Positions 14,201-26,600 are shown, counted from the stretch's first letter. The stretch: 64,000 bases of DNA from Edaphochlamys debaryana (GCA_016858145.1 JAEHOE010000149.1:124001-188000); one strand, 5' to 3'. Program-made: numbers and translations. Notes: generated by a model from the letters alone, not told the origin.

Positions 14201-17200
14201 AGGAGTGAGGAGTGGCTCCTCCACGCACCCTGCGTTCTACGGAATGCCGAGGCCGCATCGGCGCTGCTGGGAAGGGCAAGAGGACGCAAGCCTCTGGGTG
14301 TGTGGCTGATGTAAGGCCAACCGGTCTGACTGTTGCCCATGGTCATTGTGATGTGGTTTTCCTTCTTCCGCCTTCCTTTCCGCCGCATCTCCTGCAGACC
14401 ATGCTCCAGAGCTGCCAGCAGTGGTGGTACAGCCGGCCGCTGGGCTTCGACTACCAGGCATACGCGGACAGGTGGGCGGGCGGGCGTGCTGGCGCGCACC
14501 TTGCCGTGACCTGCGGCAAAGCTCAGGAGGGCACTCGGGGATAGGAAGTGTCCAGGAGGACCCGTACAGGAGGACCTGTCTGACCCGCGATCCTGACTGT
14601 GTCTCTCCACCCCGCATCTTCATTCCCCTTCAGCGTCTTGGCCGACAACTCCACCGGTTACCCAGACGCCCCCGGCGCTCAGCCGAACGGCACCTACGAC
14701 CTAGCCCTGGCCTGCGCGCTCTGGGGCCTGCCGCCCGGCCACCCCGCCTCCTACATGGAGCGACAGTGCTCCCAGGGCTACACGGGCAACCTGTGCGGCG
14801 CGTGAGTGGGCCGTGCGCAGCGGCGTGGCGTGGCGTGGTGTGGCGTGCACGGCGCGTTGCGCTGGGTTGCTTTCCCAAGAAGGGGCGACAAGGCGCGAAT
14901 GAAGAGCAAAAGCTTGCAATCCCAAATTTCTCCCCGGCTGTCCTCGCCGCAGGTGCCAATCGGTTGACGGCGAGCTCTACGCAAGTGACGCAGGTGGGCC
15001 CGCGTGAAACCCTATCGTCCTCTGTGGGCCCCAGTAGACCGATGGACGGGGTCCTGTTTGGACCAGAAGGGCCTCCGCTGCTCCAGGCTCAGCTGGCGTC
15101 GTAGGTCCCTGCGTTTCTGTTCAGCGCCATGTCCTGACCCCCGCCGATCAGCGCCCCGGCCCCCTGTTACCCTCGTGCTCTCCCTCTGGCCCCAGACTTT
15201 GAGTGCAACAAGTGCTTCTCGCGCGGAGCCAGCATCGCCCTGCTCGTCGTCTTCTACGTAAGCCTTCTCGGGGTGCGGGTGTTTGCTGTGCCCGTCCGAG
15301 GGGCCCTCCGAATGACACCGCACCCGAGCGCCTTCACGTCAGCACGCCAGCACGCCTCTTGGCCACGCCCTCGACCCCTCTGGCTGCCTTTTCACGTTCG
15401 TGCCTCCCACCCTCCTCCTTCAGGCCGTCAACGTGTTCATTATCGTCATTTCGGTGTTGCTGCTCTTCCTGGAGGACTACACGCAGGAGGAGGTGCGTGC
15501 GACAGAGGCAGCAGCCACGCTTGATTGGTTGAATGGGGTCTTGAGGGGGCCATGGACGGGAAGTAAGGGAGAGGGGTTCGTTGCATGGCGGCGCGGGGCT
15601 TTTTGGGGAGGCCGTTGAGGGGAAGGGGGCATACCGTAGTCAGGACCCCAGTTAACCCCCTGCCGCCCCTGGTGTCCCTCGTGTCACCTTGTTCAACGCC
15701 CTTCTGACGACCGCCTAGGGCTTCTAGCCAGGTGCCCCGGCTCTTCCCTTGCCCCTGAGCCTTGCTCCCCCTTGCTCCCCCTTGCTCCCCCTTGCTCCGC
15801 CCCACCAGGAGCTGGCTGTGGGCGACATGCTCAAGATCGTCATCGTGCACTGCCAGGTAGGCAGGCGCGGGCTTTTGCGAGCAAGCGCTTGGGTTTGGAT
15901 GCAGGCTTCGCTATAACTCTCTTGCCCGTACCCGCATCCTTGGCCACTACCTTCTGCCCCCTGAACCCTGCCTGAAATCCTCTCTCTCCCGGTACCCCGT
16001 CCCACGCCTCCACAGTACTTTGTGATCATCAGCCGCCTGGGCATATCGTGGCCCGCGTCCATCACGGGGCTGGCGGGGGTGGCGGGAGTTATCACGGGAG
16101 CCGTCAAGCAGGTGGGTGTGGCCGCGCAGCAGGGCTGTCGAGGCAGCCAGGGGTCAGATTTGCCCGAGCTTGCGCGGCAAGGAGCTTCGAAGGCCTTGCG
16201 CATGGAAACAGTAGCATGGGAACAGCGTGCCTGCCTGCTGGAGCTGAGGCGTGTTTCACATGCTCCCGCAGGTCTTCACGCCCAGCTGCCTCCTCTCCGG
16301 CACCCCCACGTCGGCGGAGCAGGCCAAAGCCGAGGTGGCGGCAGGCCTGGTGGCTCCCCTCATCCTGACCACCACGGCATGCCTGCTGTGGATCGTGCGG
16401 TGAGCGCGCGTGCTGGGGTTGTGGACCCCAATTCCGTGATCAGTGCACGTGACTTCCCGTACTGGATTCGATGGCGAGCCGTCTAGCATGGGATGGATCA
16501 CAAGCAGGCTTGGGTCAATCCAAGTAAGACGAAGTCCTGCGCATGCATGCCGGTCTCACGCCTACGTGTCCTCAATGGTCCCGACTGCTCGCTTGCAGGT
16601 ACGGCTTCTGGCATGCGCGTAACGCCAGCAGCCCAGCGCCAGCGGTGAGCTCTCTCTGCCGCGAGCCCTCCGCGTTTCTGAGCCTGCCACCCCCCGTGTG
16701 CTACCGAGAGAGCCTCGGCCGCCGCTGCCTGCCTGCCTGCCCTGCCTCCAGATCCTGGACCTTACCCAAATTCATTGCCCCTCCCCTTTCGGCCTGCCTG
16801 CCTGCTTGCCTGTAGCCCGACCGGCGCACGCTGATGGAGTACCGACAGGCGAGGAACTTCAGGGGCCCCGACTGGCAGCCGCAAGCACCGCCTCTGCACT
16901 ACGCGGCGTCCAACAGGAGTGCGGTCAGGTGCGGTGCGCGGGCTTTCTTGAGTAGGGGTCACACGGGTAGGGGAAATCTTTGCTGCGGCGCTGCACCGCC
17001 CGCTGATCTCCTCTGTGACCCACGTATGTGAGCATGTAAGGGGAGCTGGGGCTGTGGTGCCTGGCACCTGTTGGCATCGGCCGTACGCGCTTTGCAACAA
17101 GAATTTACCTCATCTTGCCCCTCCCCTGTCCCTCCTTACCCCAGTAACGTCGGGAGCCAACGCGGGACCGCCCAGGGCCCCAACCCCTTCCTGCAGCAAC

Positions 17201-20200
17201 ACCCCGGGATACAGGACTCCCAGAACGGCGCCGGCGCCTCGCAGTACGGCAACTCGCTGTACTCCCAGCCGCCGCCACCGGCCGGCGGCGCCGACAGCAC
17301 CCTCACCCAACGCCACGCCAACTCCCGCTCAGCCCAGGCGCCGTCCACAACCCCCGCGGCCTCCTCGCAGCAGCACACGAGCGCAAAGTCACTCCTCACC
17401 CCAAGCCAGGCCCTCGAGACCTCACGCGGGCCCGAGCCCACCCCATCCACCCCCTCCCAAGGCCCCACGCCCTCCAACCGCTCCAGCCACCACAGCGGCT
17501 CCCAGCCCAGCAAGGCCCTCAGCCAGGGCCAAGACCAGGACCCGCGGGACGCGCCGGCGTCCATCGCGCCCGCTAACTCCCGCGGCCGACGCAACAGCAC
17601 GCACATGCAACCGCTAGCTGCTGTTCCATCGGTCGGGTCGCCGCTCGCTCCGTCGCCTTCAAAAGCGTACAATCGCGTGCCATCGGTCGCCGCCAGCATC
17701 GCGAGCAACGGCGAGGGCAAGCCCGGCAAGGGCGGCAAGCCGCGGCGCACGTTGTACGAGCGCGTGCGCAGCTTCTTCACCATATCGGATGACAAGGTGC
17801 GTGCGCTCCTGCAAACGGTGTCAGCCCTCAGCGCTCTCCACCCTCCGCCGGGTCCGGAGGGGGCCTCCCGCTTCCCGCTGCCCCCTCATCTCCTCGCCCT
17901 CCGCCGCGCCGTTCCCCCCCGCCCCTCTCTGCCCCTCTGCCCCCTCGATCCCGACCTGCCCACCCACCCCTCCGCCCCCCAGGACCGCTGGGCGGCGCTC
18001 CGCAACATGGACCGCGGCCTGGCCCTGTGGCGGCAGCTGCTGCTGGTCACCATGATGGCGCTATTCATCCTCTACCCGTCCTGGGCGCAGGTATGTTACA
18101 AACAGAGTAGTCAAGGCGGGCACCTGGACCTGGACCCGTCCTGGGCGCAGGTGCGGGTGCGAGCGGCGCAGGTTGGAGGTTCAAGGGGGCAGGGGGCGGG
18201 GCACCGGGGCCCGAACCCGCACCTGCAACTGCAACTGCAACTGCACTCTTGCTACCACCTCGCCTTTCATGATCCGCCCCTCAAGCCCTCACGTCTTCCT
18301 CCCCGGCCCCCACCCCTTCTGCCCCTCTGCCCCTCTGTCCCTATCCAGTCCTCCCTTGAGATCTTTGCCTGCTACTACCTGGACGATGGGTCGGGCGCGT
18401 GGCCGCAGAACCAGCTGGCGCAGTGGGGCAGGGGCTACTGGTGGGTTGGGGGCGGTTGGGAGTTGGGGGTTGGGGAGCCGAAGGGCCAGGGGTTAGTTGG
18501 GGTCAGATGGGGGAGTAGGCGGCCGAGGGGTGGGTGCGCGGGGCGGGTTTAAAAGGGGTCACAAGGGGCGTCGAGAGGGTCGGGTGGTCGGGGAGGTGGG
18601 GGGGAGGTCGCATGCCGTGCGTTGTGTGCGTAGTCCACGAATGCCTCATCAACACGGGGCCCAAACCACCTTCCCTCACAGGGTTCGCGACATGAACCAG
18701 GAGTGCTACGCAGGTGCGCATGACTCATTTCCGTACCAGCCTTCTCGCCTGCAAAGTCGTCCCGCCACAACCCTTGCTCCCGAGCACTCCACCTCCGCCG
18801 CTGCGTATCAAACCGTACCTCCCCTCCATTCCCGTCCCCAACGCAACCGCATTATCGCAGGCACGCACGCCAAGCTCTGGCTGCCCATCGGCATCGTGTT
18901 TATCGTGGTGGTGTGCGTGGGCATCCCGCTGCTGTCCTTCGCAATCATGTTCCACCACCGCCACCAGCTCGGCACCGTACACGTGGCGCAGTGCTACGGC
19001 TCGCTGTACAGGCGGTACAAGTGAGTGCGCACGTGAACGCAATCGCGGAACGCGCCGGCCGGGGGCTGTGCGAACGGAGCAGCTCCTACCGCACTTCGCT
19101 CCGGGATGGGACGTATAGACAAGCGGCTTGACTTGACCGGGTCAAGCGCGCCGCATGACCCTTTTACCGAGGCGTTGACGTGTACTGACGACATACCGGG
19201 CCCCGTGTTCCCCGCCGTCGTCCCCACGCCCTCCCCCTTCCCCTCAGGGACTACGCCTACTACTGGCAGACCATCACCCAGGTGCAGACGCTCCTGCTGG
19301 TGGTGGTGGACGTGTTCGGGCGGGTGCTGCCCGCCTACCAACACGCCATGCTGCTGCAGGTGCGGTGGGGTGGGGTGGGGCGGGGGCCCACACCCGGGTG
19401 GGTGGTGCAGAAGGTGCTACGGGCGGGCGCTCCCATTGAGTTTTCGACTAGCCTCCATAAACTCGCCTGCGGGTGCGCTACCCCTGGGGATCCTCGTGCT
19501 GGCCACCTCGCCACCCTCCCCTGTCCCTAGACCCACGCCGAAACTCGCCTCTCCCCCACCCGTTGCCCACCCCCAATGCTGCTGTTGACCTCCTGCACCC
19601 CGGTCCTCCCTCTCCTTGTCCCCTACCCCTAACTCCCACCCACACACCCTCACACCCTGACCTTGAAAGTACGCAAACACTCTCCTCTGCCCCCTTGACC
19701 CCTCAGATCGTCTGATCGTGCTGACCCCCTGCACCCCTTGCCTTCCCCCCTGTCCTCTACACCTCACACTCACCCACCCACTCGCCCACCCACCCACCTC
19801 CCACCTCCCACATCGTGCCGGTCCTCACCATCCTCCACCTCCCCGGCCCGGCCCGAACGCCCCATGCCGTGCCGGCCCGCACCTCTCTGCAGCTCCCTCC
19901 CTCCCGAACCCAACCTGTAAACTCTCCTCTGACCCCTGCCCCCCCCGACCCACATCGTGCCGGTCCTCACCATCCTCCGCCTCCCCGGCCTACCCCGAAC
20001 GCCCCCATTCCGTGCCGGCCCGCACCTCTTTGCAGCCCCTTGCCTCCTGGCCTCCCAAGTCTAGCCTCTAGGCTCTCCTCTGCCTCCTCTCCACTTTGCC
20101 TGCCGACCCAGATCGTCCTGGTCCTGACCATTTCCCGATCGTGCTAGTCCTGAAGATCCCCCACCCCAACCGACCCAGATCGTGCTAGTCCTGAAGATCC

Positions 20201-21203
20201 CCCACCCCAACCGACCCAGATCGTGCTGGTCCTAACCATCCCCCACCTCCCCCCGACCCAGATCGTGCTGGTGCTGACCATCCCTCACCTCCCCCCGACC
20301 CAGATCGTGCTGGTCCTCACCATCATGTTCAACACCTACGCCGAGCCCACCAAGTTCCCGCAGCTGGAGCGCATGGAGTTCCTGTCGCTATCGGTGCTGG
20401 CCGTCACCATCGCCCTCGCCCTCTTCTTCGTGCCGCCCGTGGGCCGAAAGGACCTGGTCTCGGCGGTGAGAGACAAGGGCCGCTCGCAGCAGGGTGGCCC
20501 TTGGGTTACGCACAACCGGGTCGTGCACGTGGGGGCCCGTCCGTATCGTGCCATCGCCCGCTGCCTCTTCTACTGTGATGCATACTCTGGTTCCCCGTGT
20601 GCGGAACGCAGTGTGCCGTACCTACCCATCCACTCCCCGCCCACGCCACCGCGGCGCCCGGTGACCACTAACTAACCACCGACCACCCCAACCGTCCCAA
20701 CCACCGCAGGCCGCCGCCAACGGCATCGGCGCGGTTGTGCTGATCATCAACATCGGAATCTGCCTCTACTTCGTGTGGGTGGTCTGGACCACGGCACACG
20801 ACAAGCTCAGCCGCTTCTTCGCGCGAGCGCAGAAGCGGTTTTGGAAGCTGACGAGAGGTGGGCGAGACAGCCTGAGGGGAAGGGGGCCAAGGGGGGTCTG
20901 CGAGGGAGGGAGGGAGGGGAAAGGGGTGACGCGCAGGAGCGGGGGAGGGGGTGTTTGCGGGCTGGGTTCCGTGCCCGGGTGGACTAGAAAGTGTTGCGGC
21001 GAGTCTTAGGTCCCTGTGCTGCTCCCCGTCCCTAACCCGCGCACGCAGGCAAGCCCAAGCCCATCGACTCCGAGCCAGACATACCGCCGGGGGGTTCGTA
21101 CGTGCCGCACGTGGAGGGGAGGGACCTGGAGCCGCTCGCTGGGGACGAGATGGTTGCTGTGACTCTCGACGACGACCCTGACGCTGGGCAGCCGCAGAAG
21201 TGA
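2207..21203 (+). CDS. gene A: beta-helix (Pmp-like) repeat multipass membrane protein, 47 exons
   Basis: Exons: 2207-2405, 3188-4143, 4284-4484, 4667-4864, 5058-5240, 5500-5667, 5807-6142, 6422-6585, 6704-7034, 7172-7314, 7561-7826, 7982-8559, 8759-8872, 9019-9105, 9239-9379, 9518-9805, 9992-10126, 10339-10490, 10811-10983, 11135-11262, 11402-11476, 11605-11691, 11862-11952, 12247-12416, 12930-12980, 13267-13380, 13605-13743, 14095-14180, 14398-14471, 14634-14801, 14953-14993, 15196-15257, 15424-15492, 15809-15856, 16016-16111, 16272-16399, 16599-16644, 16816-16928, 17145-17796, 17983-18090, 18349-18440, 18682-18713, 18861-19020, 19248-19359, 20304-20465, 20710-20857, 21049-21203. All phases agree (8220 nt, 2739 residues). 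A signal peptide (MRASLLAVCGLLALL, ending near residue 21) opens the protein. Residues 67 to about 1500 carry many GGA[IVL] and NxA turns, the pattern of chlamydial Pmp-type parallel beta-helices. A Cys-rich segment (about 1844-2012) includes GYTGNLC. Seven to nine hydrophobic segments follow, split by a Ser/Pro/Gln-rich loop (about 2165-2405, with RRNST). It lacks the SRCR domain of its neighbours. An alternative acceptor at 8714 would add 15 codons to exon 13. The surface location is inferred; the ligand is unknown. Confidence 0.8.
4555..4607. repeat. C-rich GC-box repeat in intron 3 of gene A
   Basis: Short tandem units of the CCCGCCCGGCC type fill this stretch just before the acceptor of exon 4. 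The complementary strand has four or more closely spaced G-runs. Confidence 0.6.
4891..4955 (+). repeat. GGGGC tandem repeat in intron 4 of gene A
   Basis: Nearly continuous (G)GGGCGGGGC units lie just after the exon 4 donor. At least ten G-runs of three or more sit on the coding strand, so the intron RNA could form G-quadruplexes. Confidence 0.75.
6204..6442 (+). repeat. tandem duplication carrying the acceptor of exon 8 (gene A)
   Basis: Two diverged copies, about 124 bp apart, each end in a pyrimidine-rich tract, GTGCAG and then GCCTCGGGCTGGGC. The downstream acceptor, with exon 8 starting at 6422, keeps the reading frame. The upstream one, with the exon starting at 6298, would shift the frame and meet a stop. 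Confidence 0.75.
12382..12540 (+). repeat. duplicated exon 24 end with donor site (gene A)
   Basis: The last bases of exon 24 with its donor, from CCACGCTGGACGGAATGCGG through CCCAAG|GTGAGG, recur in the intron at about 12500-12540. The copy has GGAGTGCGG and CCCAAG|GTCTAT. The intronic copy has lost one base and its donor is weak, so it looks like a decaying duplicate. Confidence 0.75.
13537..13589 (+). repeat. 24-bp direct repeat in intron 26 of gene A
   Basis: GCATGATGTTCTTG(A/G)CGCCGTACG occurs at 13537-13560 and 13566-13589. The same intron holds several further GCCGTAC motifs. It is a small non-coding repeat. Confidence 0.8.
18075..18156 (+). repeat. in-frame duplicated donor of exon 40 (gene A)
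   Basis: CCCGTCCTGGGCGCAG followed by GT occurs at 18075-18090 (used donor, GTATGT) and again at 18135-18150 (GTGCGG), exactly 60 bp apart. The 60 bases between the donors contain no stop in the gene's frame. The second donor would therefore extend exon 40 by 20 codons. Confidence 0.8.
19694..20303 (+). repeat. degenerate tandem copies of the exon 45 acceptor region (gene A)
   Basis: The 944-bp intron 44 contains about seven or eight decayed copies of the CAG|ATCGTGCTGGTCCT(C/G)ACCATC junction that starts exon 45. Copies near 19808 and 19950 are the most diverged. Those from about 20106 on are ordered, and the last two complete units (20220-20261 and 20262-20303) are exactly 42 bp each, end in GACCCAG and are open in the exon's frame. 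Each reads IVLVLTIPHLPPTQ. Confidence 0.85.
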
Positions 21204-23630
21204 GACAGACAGTGAAGAGAGCTAGGTTGCGTGGCTCGGGTTGCATTGCGCAAGTCTAAACCCAACATGAGCATGGAGTTCGTTGAAGATAGTATAGTAT
21301 TTAGTCAAGGGATCGGTGGAGGTGGGGACAAGGAGGCCATCGATGCAGGACACGCGTGCAACTGGTCCGTGGTGAGACGTTGGGTGCGGCCGTACCGGTA
21401 TTGTGATGACTGTCTTCGGGTTGGACAATAGCTAATGCAGAGACACGTGCTTCTTACCAATGCCTTTCGGATGACGGTTGTGCTGGCCCCGGCTGTGGAG
21501 CTTGAGCGCCTTGCGCTTTCAAGCCGTGGCCAAGCTTATGCCTCGGGGACATGCTTTTGAACGCATGCATGTGGGCAGGCGCGCCTCTACTGCGGGAGTG
21601 CCGTGGCCTGCTTGACGTGAACAACGATGTGCTTATTCTTTCTTCTTTCATGGGCTTTTGCAGCAGTGCACAACCTTTGGTTTTGCTCGACGAAGGGGGG
21701 GGGGTTGACGAGGACAACGTGGCAAGAAGCCGCATCGAAGGGGGGGGGGCCGGGGAACGGACACGGAGGCCGGAGAGGGCCAGAGCGTGCCAGAGAGGTA
21801 TTGTGGGGGGAGCGAACGGGGGCAGATGACAGGAAGGCGGCTCGCCTTGATAAGAACTCATGCTGCTGGAGGCACGCACAGGCATGTTTGCCGGGGCCTA
21901 GGTCTTGTGAACGGAGCGGCGGGGTCCCGAACTTGGTCCCTTTGAGTACCGATGGGTGGGAAGGTGTGTCCATGCCGGGCTTCCCAGAGGCCAGGGCTTC
22001 CAAGACACGCCAAGACTTGGAATCCAAGTTCTTCAAGACCAGTCACCGCGTATTGAGCCCTTGCGGACTGTGATGAGGTCAGGTTGGATTGGGGCTGGGG
22101 CTCGGGGCACGACGCCAGGCGGAATGGCCACGGGTGGCTGCTGGCTGGGGACGCAGCGGATGCCGGACTCCGTGGCATTATACAACCGTTAAGACACCAC
22201 CTAGCTCTGTACTTTCGGTAGAAGTCTTGACACACACGCGCACTTCCTGCTCTGTTCGGGACGTGTTCGGCAAACTCGGAGAACTCATGGTAGCTCGTTC
22301 CGACAGCCACCATCAAGTGCTTTAGCATATATGAATCTTATGAAGCATAGTTGGTCGCAGCTCGCGCCCGAAGTCAAACCGAACTATGCCAGACGCGCCC
22401 GAAGTCAAACCGAACGGTGCCAGACGCGAGACCGACCTACGCGAAGGCCAAGGAACGGCCAGGCGCTACCAAGTCAGGTAGGGGTGCCGCAAGGTATAAG
22501 CGACAAAGGACATGCCCCCCTCGGGGCCGGCCGGCACGCTCCCCCGCTCCCCGCCAGACGACCCGCCCTTCCCGCCTGCTTGCTGCCAGGGCACCACCAC
22601 GGCGTTGTCTCAAGCAGGCTACCCCCAGCACGGGATCAGGACATCAAGTAAGATGCGGGAGAGGGGCGTGGGACATGCGGGGCCCCGCCCAGGCCCGTCC
22701 CCAGCCTTACCCCAGCCTTACCTCGCCATCACATACCACCTGACCCTAGCGTACTCCGTCCGATCGCTGCTTGCCCCCGGCGGCTCAGCCAGCCTCCCCT
22801 GCCAGTTACCCTGGGAAACCCGAAATCACGTCCCCTGCCAAAGAATCACTTCCCTATCGTCGCTGGCTTGCCCGGGCAGGTCGTCCTCGCGGATTCCCTG
22901 AACAGCTTCTTGCAAGGCCCCACCCTACCCATGCAAGCGCGCCCCAAACTGGCGCTCACGAAGGGAACAGCAGCTCCCGACGAGCCAGCTCTTCCATCTG
23001 GCTGGTGTGCTGCCGGCGGGCTGGAGGTGATGTATCCAGAGCAGGGCCCCTACGGAGGGTTGAACGCCGGAGCTCAAGTGGCAGGGTGTGGTCCGGGAGG
23101 CGGAGGCGGCTCTGGAGGCTTCAGGCTCCCGCCTGACTTGGCGACAAGCATGGTCTAAGGAATGGTCGAGCTGCTTATCGTGCACAGTGGGTCGCAGCAC
23201 CCATTCTGTCAACGGCCTGCCCCCATCAACTACTCGAGTCCTCACGACCAACAGCGGCTGGTGGCTGGATGGGTCGGAGCCTGGCGCTTGAGAGTAAGAG
23301 GTGGGGCAGGGCTCGAGTGGGGATTCTTTACTCGGTTACAAGACAACCGGGGGGAGGCCGTGGGGGACCGAGCGGACCAGGGGTTACGAACGGGCGTGTC
23401 TTTCGCACGCGCTAGAGGTGGACAGTGAGTCATTGAATGCAGTTTTTCTCAGCATGAGCACCGTATGCCCCGCTGCAGCAATCGAGTCTGCACTCAACGC
23501 AAGCTGACACCTCCGGGAAATAATCATAGGCGCGACCAACTTGCCGACTTCCTCGGTGCTCACATCAATCCTTCGGTGCCCTAAACCATCTCCCCAACAG
23601 TAGCTATGCACATCTTCTCTTGCTAGGCAT
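21204..23630. other. intergenic region between genes A and B
   Basis: It contains the 3' UTR of gene A and the promoter of gene B. I found no TGTAA poly(A) motif within the first kilobase after the stop. I see no convincing gene. A Gly-rich open frame around 22868-23158 has no recognisable domain. A 31-bp tandem repeat is listed separately. Confidence 0.55.
22363..22424. repeat. 31-bp tandem repeat, two copies
   Basis: CGCGCCCGAAGTCAAACCGA plus eleven further bases occurs at 22363-22393 and 22394-22424. The copies differ at two positions (ACTATG against ACGGTG). It is intergenic. Confidence 0.9.
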
Positions 23631-26600
23631 ATGTGGCGCTCCTTCTTGTGGGCCGTGGTCGTCGGCGTGGTGGTGGAGGGCATCGCGACGACTTCCGCTC
23701 TAGCGATTGCGGCGGACGAGGAGGTCAGAGGTGAGGTTAATTAGAAGCAGCTTACAGCCCGGCAAGCTGCCTGAGCAATTGGGGGAAGCCTGCCGCGAGC
23801 GAGTCGTCCACGTCGCTGCGAATGGGATGTTGGCGCTTTTTTTCCAGGCGACTTCGTTGGCCGAGCAGGAGGACGTTCTCTCCAGCAGAGCATCTGCCTG
23901 GGGTGAGCCCGGGGTTTGCTTCGGCTAACCGCAGCTCGTCCGGATCGCGCCCTCGAGTCGGCGGCGTCGTCATCACCACCCGCTGCCGACCGCCGTGGGA
24001 CTCCTGCCTCGGCCGACCCCTGACATTCTCCTTCCCTTGCCTCTCCCCTGACCCCGAGGTGCCCGCCCGAAGGCCACGAGAATCCCTGGGCGGACCCACC
24101 CCCTCCGCCCAGGCCGCCTTTTCCCCCAGGCCCCCCAGCCCAAGGTTGGTGTGCCCTAAACAGGGGTGGCCTGCCGGACCAACCCCATCAAGCCTGGTGA
24201 AAGGGTGGAGACAGACCCCTGCCTTTACTTAACGTACTCCGAGTTGCTTGCCTATGCCGGCCAGGGGCCGTGCGTGTCTTCTACGAAGGCTGCCTCAGGG
24301 AACGGATGCTTGGCAAGGCACAGACGATTGACGGACCTCGCGCGTACCGTGCTGCCTCTTTCCCGCCAGAGAACGCCCTGCGGCTTCTACCTGACTATGG
24401 AGTACCCCCTGGAGACCCAAATTTTGTGACCGGGCTCCTCCAGGTGCGACGTAGCTAGGGACGCTTTCCGCACTTGCTCTTACGTACACGCACTCCAGGC
24501 CTTCCGGATTCGCAGACCCCGACCCGGCCTTACTATGATGACGAGGCACGTGACAATGTATGATGAGGCTCTAGCAACTGATCAACCGTCCACCACTTTT
24601 GTCATGCAGATCTACCATGGAGGGCAGTGGGGCAGCGTCTGGTGAGAGGGGTTTTGTGTGAACCGCAGTGCCCTGCTAGCCCATGCATGCGGTTCGCTGG
24701 CCCCAGCAATCAAGCCGCGCGCGTGCATGCGGCGGAGCCCCTTGCTGCACCAACCGCTGCGCAACCAATGCTGCACGTGACGCACACATGCATCATGTCA
24801 CGACGTGCTGGGCCACGTACGCACCGTCGATGCGCGTGCGTAGCTAACTGGGGTCCCACCGTCTTCATGGGTTCTTGATTGCACGCCATCGGGATACTGA
24901 TAACTAACCGTGTCATCCTTCCCTTCGCTTGCCTCTTCCCTTCCTGTGTTACATGTCGCAGCCTGACGGGCTGGTCCCCTAGGCCTTACACGGACCGTTA
25001 CAGTTACGCCATGCAGAATGCCATGGTGGCGTGCAGGTGGGCGCCGACAGGATGGTAGCATGAGAAGCGTCTGACGAGGCGGAGAGCTAGCTAGCCGGCT
25101 AGTTGGCCACTCCAGATAGCTAGGGTTCGTGGGATGTAGCACTGAGAAGCGCGCTTCCGTTTACCCAGGGGATGACAGGCAAGTAAGCAAACTGCCTGGC
25201 CGCTACCTCTACTGCCTCTGATTACCGCACGCAGGCAGATGGGGCTTTACCCTCTGAATGCGCAGTCGTTCAGCGGCGCTCCCACCAGCAGCGTGTCCGA
25301 GTACAATGTATTTACAGACAAGCCTTATTGGAGTTTACCAGTCTTGATGGTATGTGCGGCGCGATTGTGCATCTGTGCGTGGCCCGATTAGTCATCGTCT
25401 GCCCCTGCGTCAAGGATATCACCTGCCCGTGCCCTGCATGCCTGCCCGCAGCTTCCCAGAGTGCGGTCAATAAAGCGCACAGCGGACAATCCTCTCTCGT
25501 TACCCCCCGCGCCCTCGCCCCCCCCCTTTCCGCCTACCTTGCCCCCAGGACCGTGTGCGCTGTGACCCCGCGCGCCACAAGGCTCTGCACGAGTGCGATT
25601 TTGCGGGATGGGGCGTGACGGACTGCACGGAGGAGGAAGGAGTGGTGGTGCTGCAGTGCACCAAAAATGCTGGTGAGAGGGAATGCTGGTGTCGGGTGGA
25701 GTAGGAGTGATGCCCTGTATTTGCATGCGGTGCCTTGCTTGCTTGCCAGCCATTGCTGTACTTCATCCTGGACGTATGAAACCGACGTGAACCCCTGCTT
25801 TTTCCTTATGCAGATGCATGGGCAGACGTGCCCCCGCCGCCCCCGCCGCCCCCGTTGCCGCCCCCACCGCCCCCGCCCGCACCTTCGCCGCCGCCCTCGC
25901 CGCCGGCCCAGCCCCTGCCTCCGCGGTCCAATGCGGACCTGGGCCTGCCTCCTGTGTCCCACACGTGCCAGGTGTCTGTCACCGGCGGCGGGACTGGCGG
26001 CAGTGGCAGCGACGGCGTAACCGCGAGCCTGCGCTGCTGGCGCGAGGCGGGGACCGCTGAGGGGCCGGAGGCGGTGCGCGTGGAGGCAGGGGCTGAGCTG
26101 CTGGGGCAGCTGCTTGGCGCCAGCAGCAGTGGTCTGGCGCTGTCACCGATTGCCCGCCCGAGCTACGATGTTACCAGCAACTCTACCGGCAATGCAACCA
26201 ACCGTGCTACTTCCGGCGGCGGTGCCAGCCCCAACGCCTCCCTACCCGACTGGGGCCTGACCTTCTCGCACGTGCCCCACCTCCGGCTGTTGAACTCCGT
26301 GCTAACTGACCTGCCGCTCAGCACCGTGGGACCGCTGCTGGCGTTCCGCAACGTCACCCACGTCACGTGGCAGAACGTCACACTGCGGGACCTGACCGGC
26401 CCGCCGTGGATGTACGGTTACCCGCTGCCCACGGCGTACGGCGCGGCTGCCGTAGATTCCACCCAGTCGGTCTCCGTGCTGGACTCGACGTGCGAACGGG
26501 TGGTTGGCGCTTCCGGCTGGGCATGCCTGCACGCCACGCTGCGGCCCAGCGGGCTGCTCTATGTCGCCCGGAGCACGATCTCGAACAATGAAGTCGACAA

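Noticed and set aside
17071..18552. One continuous 493-codon open frame as a single exon of gene A
   Set aside because: Good acceptor and donor signals cut it into exons 17145-17796 and 17983-18090. The parts between are repetitive Pro/Leu sequence with no match in B or C.
20161..20303. CRISPR-like array because of the regular 42-bp repeats
   Set aside because: There are no unique spacers, the units are copies of an exon start, and the genome is eukaryotic.
22868..23158. Possible SRCR-like or secreted protein with VMYPEQG resembling LMYPDEG of B'
   Set aside because: The similarity is seven residues only. No Cys pattern or SRCR splice structure surrounds it.
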